A DNA stretch of 64,000 nucleotides from contig NC_090120.1 in assembly GCF_023973825.1 (NCBI RefSeq), positions 1,265,001-1,329,000 on the forward strand, given 5' to 3'. The notes under the pieces are model-generated. The model saw nothing but the letters and a program-made list of their open reading frames with translations, did no database searches and was not told the origin of the DNA. This document shows, piece by piece, positions 58,773-64,000 of this stretch. The DNA is from Plasmodium brasilianum. Lineage: Eukaryota; Apicomplexa; Aconoidasida; Haemosporida; Plasmodiidae. Each line of letters begins with the position of its first letter. Within the stretch, counting starts at the first letter, position 1. A program made the translations under genes and the position numbers.

Positions 58773-61700
58773 CGTTTGTTCGTTCAGCCTTTACTTATTT
58801 TTTCAGCACAGACAAATGTACACATATGTACGAACGGATATATAAAAAGAGAAATGCGTGGAAGATATAGACTTTTTTTTTTTTTTTTTTTCCTAATTTT
58901 TATGTATTACTTTTTTAGCAACATGAAAAACTGTCTCCTTTACTTCGTAAAACTTTTTTCCACATAAAAAATAGATAAAAAGCGGATTGAACGGGGAACG
59001 GCATATTGTTTGGCTGCATAACATATCGTTCGGCAGCGTAACAATAGATCATAGAATAAAAACACGGCCGTAATTCTTTCCGTCATCCATTGTGTTTATA
59101 TTTTCCCATGGTATGTTTACCGCTTAGATAACGGGAAAATATTTTCTACTAGTGGCATTTAATGAGTTCACAAAAGAACCACAAAAGAGTGTTCAAACAA
59201 ATTTTTAAATACATACGAATATGGTGTCTGCAAAAACTTGCTTGTAGTTCGGAAAAAAAAATAAAATAAGATATATGGGCAAATACAAAGGCAAGTACAT
59301 AGACAAACACATAGGCAAAAACATAGGTATACCCATACATAGCAGTACAGTACATATCATTTCGGGCTTACAACTTTTCTACTTCACAGAAAAAACGGCA
59401 TTAAAAAAGAAAAAGAAATATTATAGCTACCTATCTTAAATAAATAGTTCATGCATTCCTCTTGCACTAACTACCTGTGCTTTACTTTTTTGTAGGTGCT
59501 TATCACCTTAACGAATGTTTTTTAAAATAATATGCAACACACTAAAATAAAAACAAAAAAAAAAAAAAAAAAAAAATCTGCTTTTTCCTAAATTCGTTTT
59601 TGTTTTTGCTATTCATGCAGTTGTTAAGAAGTGGGCGTTTTTTGTCTAAGGGCTTAATACAAATTTGCTATTTCCTTGGTTAAATTATTTAGCAAATATC
59701 AATATATACGTACGTTCACATACGCATGCACGTACACATGTATATGCCACACGTACAAATGAAAATACACTTAAGTAAACATATATACATAAATGTGTGC
59801 AATTGAGTACATATGTACATCCTCAGTCTCCTTTTAAAACTAGTTTCTCCTTTATTAAAAATTGTGCCTTCAAACTAGGGGGTCATTTTGGTAATATGCA
59901 CTACTACAGCTCCTTTCGAAAAATGAACAAAATTTTTAAAAAGGTAAAAATTCAAAAGTGTACTCTTGATGATGACAAACATGTGTAAAAATAAGAGTTA
60001 TTGCTTAAGAAAATTATGTACATAATGATATGCATATATACATATATGTGTATATGTTATTCGCGCACTTGTAATTATGATCATATTAGTGAATAAGTAT
60101 AATTTTATATATCACGTCATGCATACCTTCCATCCTTTTTTTTTTTTTTTTTTAAATGAAAAGTTTATTATATTATGGTTAAAAGAGAAAGAAGGAATAG
60201 CCAAAAAAAAAAAAAAAAAAAAAACATAAAATAAAATAAATTATTTCGTAAGTTTATTTTTTAAAAGCTTTAGTAACATTTAATAGAATAGTATTAAGCA
60301 TATACGTGTTTTGTTTTTGCTGAGTTTCTACCTCCTTTCATTTCATTTCATTTCATTTCTTTTCGTTTCTTTTCGTTTCTTTTCGTTTCATTTCATTTTT
60401 ATTTATATTTTCTTTATATTTTCTTTATATTTTATTTTTTTTTATTTTTTTGAAAACTATATGACACGTTCACTTATTATTATACGCATCATATGTAATA
60501 AAAAATATGAACTGATCATGCAGTATTAAAATGGGAATTAAATTTAAAAAATAAAAAAAAATAAAAAAAATAAAAAAAATACTTGAACATACATAATTAT
60601 GATGTATATACAAGCACGAAATTATTTATCGCGTAAAGGCATTGTTTGATGGTCTTTTGTAATTTATAAATATATCGCATATAACATTACGTATATGTGC
60701 ATAAATATATGTATATTACGCGTATTACGAATATATATATATTATTACGCGTATTACGAATATATATATATTATTACGCGTATTACGCATACATATAGTA
60801 TATTACGCATATTACGAATATATATATATTATTACGCGTATTACGCATACATATAGTATATTACGCATATTACTCATATATATACAGTCCATCACTGCAC
60901 TAGGAGCTCTTCATTGACGTACGTTATAAAGAGTAAGAAAGAAATGCACAAGATTCGAAATTAAAATAAAATTCCACAAGAGCAAACGAGTGATATCGCT
61001 TTACCCCCTTAACAAACAAATGTAATGTATAAAAACAAAAAAAAAAATTCTAAGTAGGATCACTTATACTTACAAATGTATGTACCTAAGTACTTGCGTA
61101 CAAACGTATTAAAAGTAAGTATACATATTTATAATTATTATTGTATAACGCACATGCAGTATTGCTATTCCAAGTACTATTTTTTACGAGTTTCTTTATA
61201 ATTTACAGAAAAAAAAAAAAAAATAAATAAAATAAAAATAAATAATTCCAGTAAAAAATTGATTTATTAAATTACCAAAAAAATATCTACGTAAAAATTA
61301 TGAAACGAACAATTATTTAATTTATATAGAAGGAAAATTATATCCACGTAATTTGAGAAAAATTTATCTTTTTCTCGTATAAACGCACAAAAATAAAAAT
61401 TAAAAAAAATTAAAAAAAGAGCATAAATGTGAAATATTTACGACTATACGTACATATGTACATAATATGCGCATTACAGGAAGGCGTTAAAACACATGTG
61501 CCTGTTTTTGCTTTTCCCATATTTTGTACTACGTATATGTTGAGCTCTTTAAAAAATTTTAAAGTTTTATGAAACACTTGCGTAAAGCTGTTTACGAATT
61601 ATAAAATTATACCATAAATAAGCCCTAACATATTTACATATATATCATATATATATATATATATATATGTACATACATACATACGTACGTACGTGTATAC

Positions 61701-61821
61701 TCTCATACGCCCATACGATCATACGTCCATACACCCATACGAATAAACGCATATCCCCGCGTACCAACATCCGCGCGTGCGAAAAAAAGGAGGAAAGGTA
61801 TATATCCGATAGTAGCGTACA
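58773..61821. other. Large intergenic region between dynein IC and ubiquitin-like genes
   Basis: About 3 kb with A/T runs (for example about 58875-58891, 59553-59576 and 60202-60223), TTTCATTTCG-type repeats (about 60335-60400), a 27-bp-type repeat (listed separately) and (TA)n near 61650-61668. A weak spliced candidate on the minus strand is described under findings. Sequence before 61822 is the promoter/5' UTR of the ubiquitin-like gene. Confidence 0.55.
60700..60880. repeat. ATTACGCGTATTACGAATATAT minisatellite
   Basis: Degenerate copies of a unit of about 27-30 bp combine ATTACGCGTATTACGAATAT with a short (TA)n. It is intergenic. Confidence 0.85.
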
Positions 61822-64000
61822 ATGGAAGAGGATAGCATAAGGATAAAAGTGAAAAGCATAGACAACGAGGAGTATGAGCTAACGGTGAAAACAAGTATGA
61901 ACACAGAAGAGATAAAGAGTATAATAGCTGAGAAAAAAAAAGTAAATAAAAATGATATAAGACTAATATATCAAGGGCAGTGTTTATCTAATGAGAAAAC
62001 TATTGCAGATTATAATGTACAAAATGATCATATAATTCATTTAGTAGTTAGGAAAAAGGAAAATGTTAATACTAATAATGATGATAATCAAAATGACAGA
62101 ACGAGTACTACCACATTTAGAAATAATGATAGTAACATTATAAGCGATCCAGTACATATTAATTTTACGTCAGCTATGAGTTACAACAACAGTAGTAATG
62201 CGAATAATAGTAATAATAATAATTCCAATGCTACTAATAACAATAGTAATAGTAATGGTAACGTTTTTACAAACCATAGTACAAACCCTCTTCCTAATTC
62301 CAACGGAGCAACCCCTCTTTATTTTACGCATATGAGAGTAACCAGAAATGATAATATAGAAAATGATTTAATGGGTCAGACAAATATATGTTCACTACTT
62401 AATGATATAATGAGTCAAGTTAATATTAATCCTAATTTTATTTATGGAGCTGCTACAGCGGCAGCTACTGCGGCTGCAAATGTTGCAGCTTCGAATACAT
62501 CACCCAGTGGAACGACTAATGGGATGGCTGGTGGAACAACTAGTACCTCTACCAATGCTGGAACTAATGCATCAACCAATGCGTCAACGAACGCTGCTAC
62601 CAATGCATGTACTTATATAGGAGAAGGAGAAAATATTTTTGCAGCCGCCATGCGAACAAATGGAATGAATGTGAATGTAAGCGATTTTGTAAACATCATC
62701 AACAATAGTAACAAAGGGGGGAAGGATAGTAACAACAGCAATAGTAAAAAAGTTGATCCAAACGAAAATAATAAAAACAAAGAAGGAGAAGAAGAAAAAA
62801 AAAATTGGGCTCTTATGGAAAAGAGTTACGACAAGAATAATAATAAAGGTACACATGCAAATGAAGAACAAAAAAAGGAGAAGGAAAAACGGGAAAAATT
62901 GAAAAGACATATTACATCAGATAGACGAAATAATAATTATGATTATAATAAAGAGAGAAGTGATCCAAATAATAACAGTAACGATAGCAGTAGTAGTGGT
63001 AATAGTGACGATGGTAAAAGTAACAATGAAGATGTACAAGGCAAAGAAGTAGAAGAAAACAAGCAAACAAAAAAGATAAAGAAAAAGAGAAAAAATGTAA
63101 TGAATGAAAAAAAAATTCCCAATAATTATAAACATGAAAAGGAAGGAAAATATCATTCGGACTATTCAAAAAAAAGTGGCACATCAGATAGCGAATCGGT
63201 TAGTAGTAATTCTAGGTCATCTACTTCAGGTAATGCACATATAAAGGAAGAAAAAAAGAGATTAGAGAAGATAAGAAAAAATAGCAAAAAAAGACATCTA
63301 AAGAACAAACATAAAAAGGAAAAAATGTACGATTATAATAGCTATACGTCAGATGAGGATGATGAATATACTAGAAAAGGAGGAAGAGTAAGAAGAGACA
63401 AAGGAAAAGAAAAAGAAAAGAGAAAAAAGCAAAGTAATATGTTCGATCCAAATTTCCTGTATCATCGCAATTACATGCATGACAATAACGCAAGAACAAA
63501 CCGTCAGTGGAATTACCTATATAATGGAAGAAAGGACTTAATCAATTTAGGAGGGGGAGTTGATGCAGGTGCAGGTGCAAGAGCTTATCCCTTTCCTGTT
63601 GACAATGCTCTAAGATCTGGAATGTTTTATAATGACAATAAAAATTTTCTTAATTATAGAGATGATATAAGTGATACATATGACTATATGAATGGGGCAA
63701 ATATTGCAAAGGAGGAATTCATAAAAAATAAAGAAAGAAAAAAAAAAAAAATTTACAGAGAAGAGGATTATAACAGTAGTAGTAAAAACACATTTAATCC
63801 TGTAGGCAATATGGTTGGTAGCAATATGGCAGATCTTAACAACAGTACGAATACTTGTAATGTTAGCACTGTGAATAACATTAACAGCGCTAACAATGTC
63901 AACAGTGTTGTTAACAACAATGTAAGTAATATGAACAGTGTTAATAATAATGTAGTAAATACTGTTAACAATGCGTGTAGAAATGTAAACATAAACAAGA
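61822..64000 (+). CDS. Ubiquitin-like domain protein (5' part, runs off the window)
   Basis: The frame is open from the ATG at 61822 to the right edge (at least 726 codons), with no stop. Residues about 1-77 form a ubiquitin-like domain: SIRIKVKSIDNEEYELTV, TSMNTEEIKSIIAEKKK, then IRLIYQGQCLSNEKTIADYN (compare 'IFAGKQLEDGRTLSDYNI' in ubiquitin) and HIIHLVVRKK. The rest is low-complexity: Asn/Ser/Thr-rich (about 90-280, including an Ala-rich run near 215-230), then Lys/Glu-rich charged segments and more Asn repeats towards the edge. N-terminal UBL domains on long proteins are typical of proteasome shuttles and BAG6-like chaperone factors; which applies cannot be decided without the C-terminus. 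The start directly before the UBL fits the family. Confidence 0.87.
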   Translation, partial: MEEDSIRIKVKSIDNEEYELTVKTSMNTEEIKSIIAEKKKVNKNDIRLIYQGQCLSNEKTIADYNVQNDHIIHLVVRKKENVNTNNDDNQNDRTSTTTFRNNDSNIISDPVHINFTSAMSYNNSSNANNSNNNNSNATNNNSNSNGNVFTNHSTNPLPNSNGATPLYFTHMRVTRNDNIENDLMGQTNICSLLNDIMSQVNINPNFIYGAATAAATAAANVAASNTSPSGTTNGMAGGTTSTSTNAGTNASTNASTNAATNACTYIGEGENIFAAAMRTNGMNVNVSDFVNIINNSNKGGKDSNNSNSKKVDPNENNKNKEGEEEKKNWALMEKSYDKNNNKGTHANEEQKKEKEKREKLKRHITSDRRNNNYDYNKERSDPNNNSNDSSSSGNSDDGKSNNEDVQGKEVEENKQTKKIKKKRKNVMNEKKIPNNYKHEKEGKYHSDYSKKSGTSDSESVSSNSRSSTSGNAHIKEEKKRLEKIRKNSKKRHLKNKHKKEKMYDYNSYTSDEDDEYTRKGGRVRRDKGKEKEKRKKQSNMFDPNFLYHRNYMHDNNARTNRQWNYLYNGRKDLINLGGGVDAGAGARAYPFPVDNALRSGMFYNDNKNFLNYRDDISDTYDYMNGANIAKEEFIKNKERKKKKIYREEDYNSSSKNTFNPVGNMVGSNMADLNNSTNTCNVSTVNNINSANNVNSVVNNNVSNMNSVNNNVVNTVNNACRNVNINK

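Noticed and set aside
62584..63184. Minus-strand frames opposite the ubiquitin-like gene
   Set aside because: They are antisense shadows of Asn/Lys-rich coding sequence, with Phe/Ile/Tyr-rich nonsense composition.

Overview
The window looks like nuclear chromosomal DNA of a malaria parasite (Plasmodium). It is very AT-rich. Exons are Lys/Asn-rich, introns are short and AT-rich with GTAAGT/GTATGT-type donors and T-rich acceptors, A/T homopolymers are everywhere, and intergenic spaces of 1-3 kb are full of (TA)n, (GTAT)n and private minisatellites. From memory, the gene order (IMPDH, a PRP24-like factor, an E2 enzyme, NFU, a ubiquitin-like protein) resembles part of P. falciparum chromosome 9. 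The base composition and the repeat-rich spacers differ from P. falciparum and suggest another species such as P. malariae or P. ovale; this was not verified.

Layout: 1-335 is a doubtful partial coding region. 3.4-5.2 kb is a CRAL-TRIO (Sec14-like) lipid-transfer protein (+). 7.8-9.3 kb is IMP dehydrogenase (-). 11.3-13.3 kb is a PRP24/SART3-like U6 snRNP factor (+, 2 exons). 13.6-16.0 kb is a ubiquitin-conjugating enzyme like UBE2G2/Ubc7 (-, 6 exons). 18.1-18.4 kb is a tentative small spliced gene (-). 19.8-21.3 kb is an Sm-like (LSm) protein (+). 21.3-29.4 kb is a very large unrecognised protein (-, 6 exons). 31.5-33.3 kb is a helical-repeat protein (+). 33.8-34.9 kb is an NFU-type Fe-S scaffold, probably of the apicoplast (-). 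35.6-37.9 kb is an unknown gene (+). 38.8-44.3 kb is the Paf1-complex subunit CTR9 (+). 45.3-47.5 kb is a MATH-domain protein with a signal peptide (-). 48.2-49.9 kb is the Brix protein RPF1 (-). 51.8-52.6 kb is a Lys/Glu-rich unknown (+). 54.0-58.8 kb is an axonemal outer-arm dynein intermediate chain of DNAI1 type (+, 8 exons). 61.8 kb to the right edge is the 5' part of a large ubiquitin-like-domain protein (+).

The genes are mostly housekeeping: purine synthesis, U6 snRNP/LSm RNA processing, ubiquitin-linked degradation, Fe-S assembly, Pol II elongation, 60S biogenesis and the male-gamete axoneme. I see no operon-like or mobile-element organisation, no CRISPR array, no recognisable tRNA or rRNA gene, and no convincing new multi-gene system. 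The most notable points are: (i) reading frames of at least five genes break exactly at A-homopolymers, with a shift that one extra A would usually repair, which points to an assembly or sequencing artefact; (ii) very long, relatively GC-rich minisatellites sit inside introns of the E2 and dynein genes; (iii) an LSm protein and a PRP24-like factor carrying an LSm-binding tail motif lie about 10 kb apart; and (iv) the LSm gene and the giant gene next to it meet tail-to-tail with overlapping stop codons. Exon joins were derived by hand from splice signals, phase and homology.
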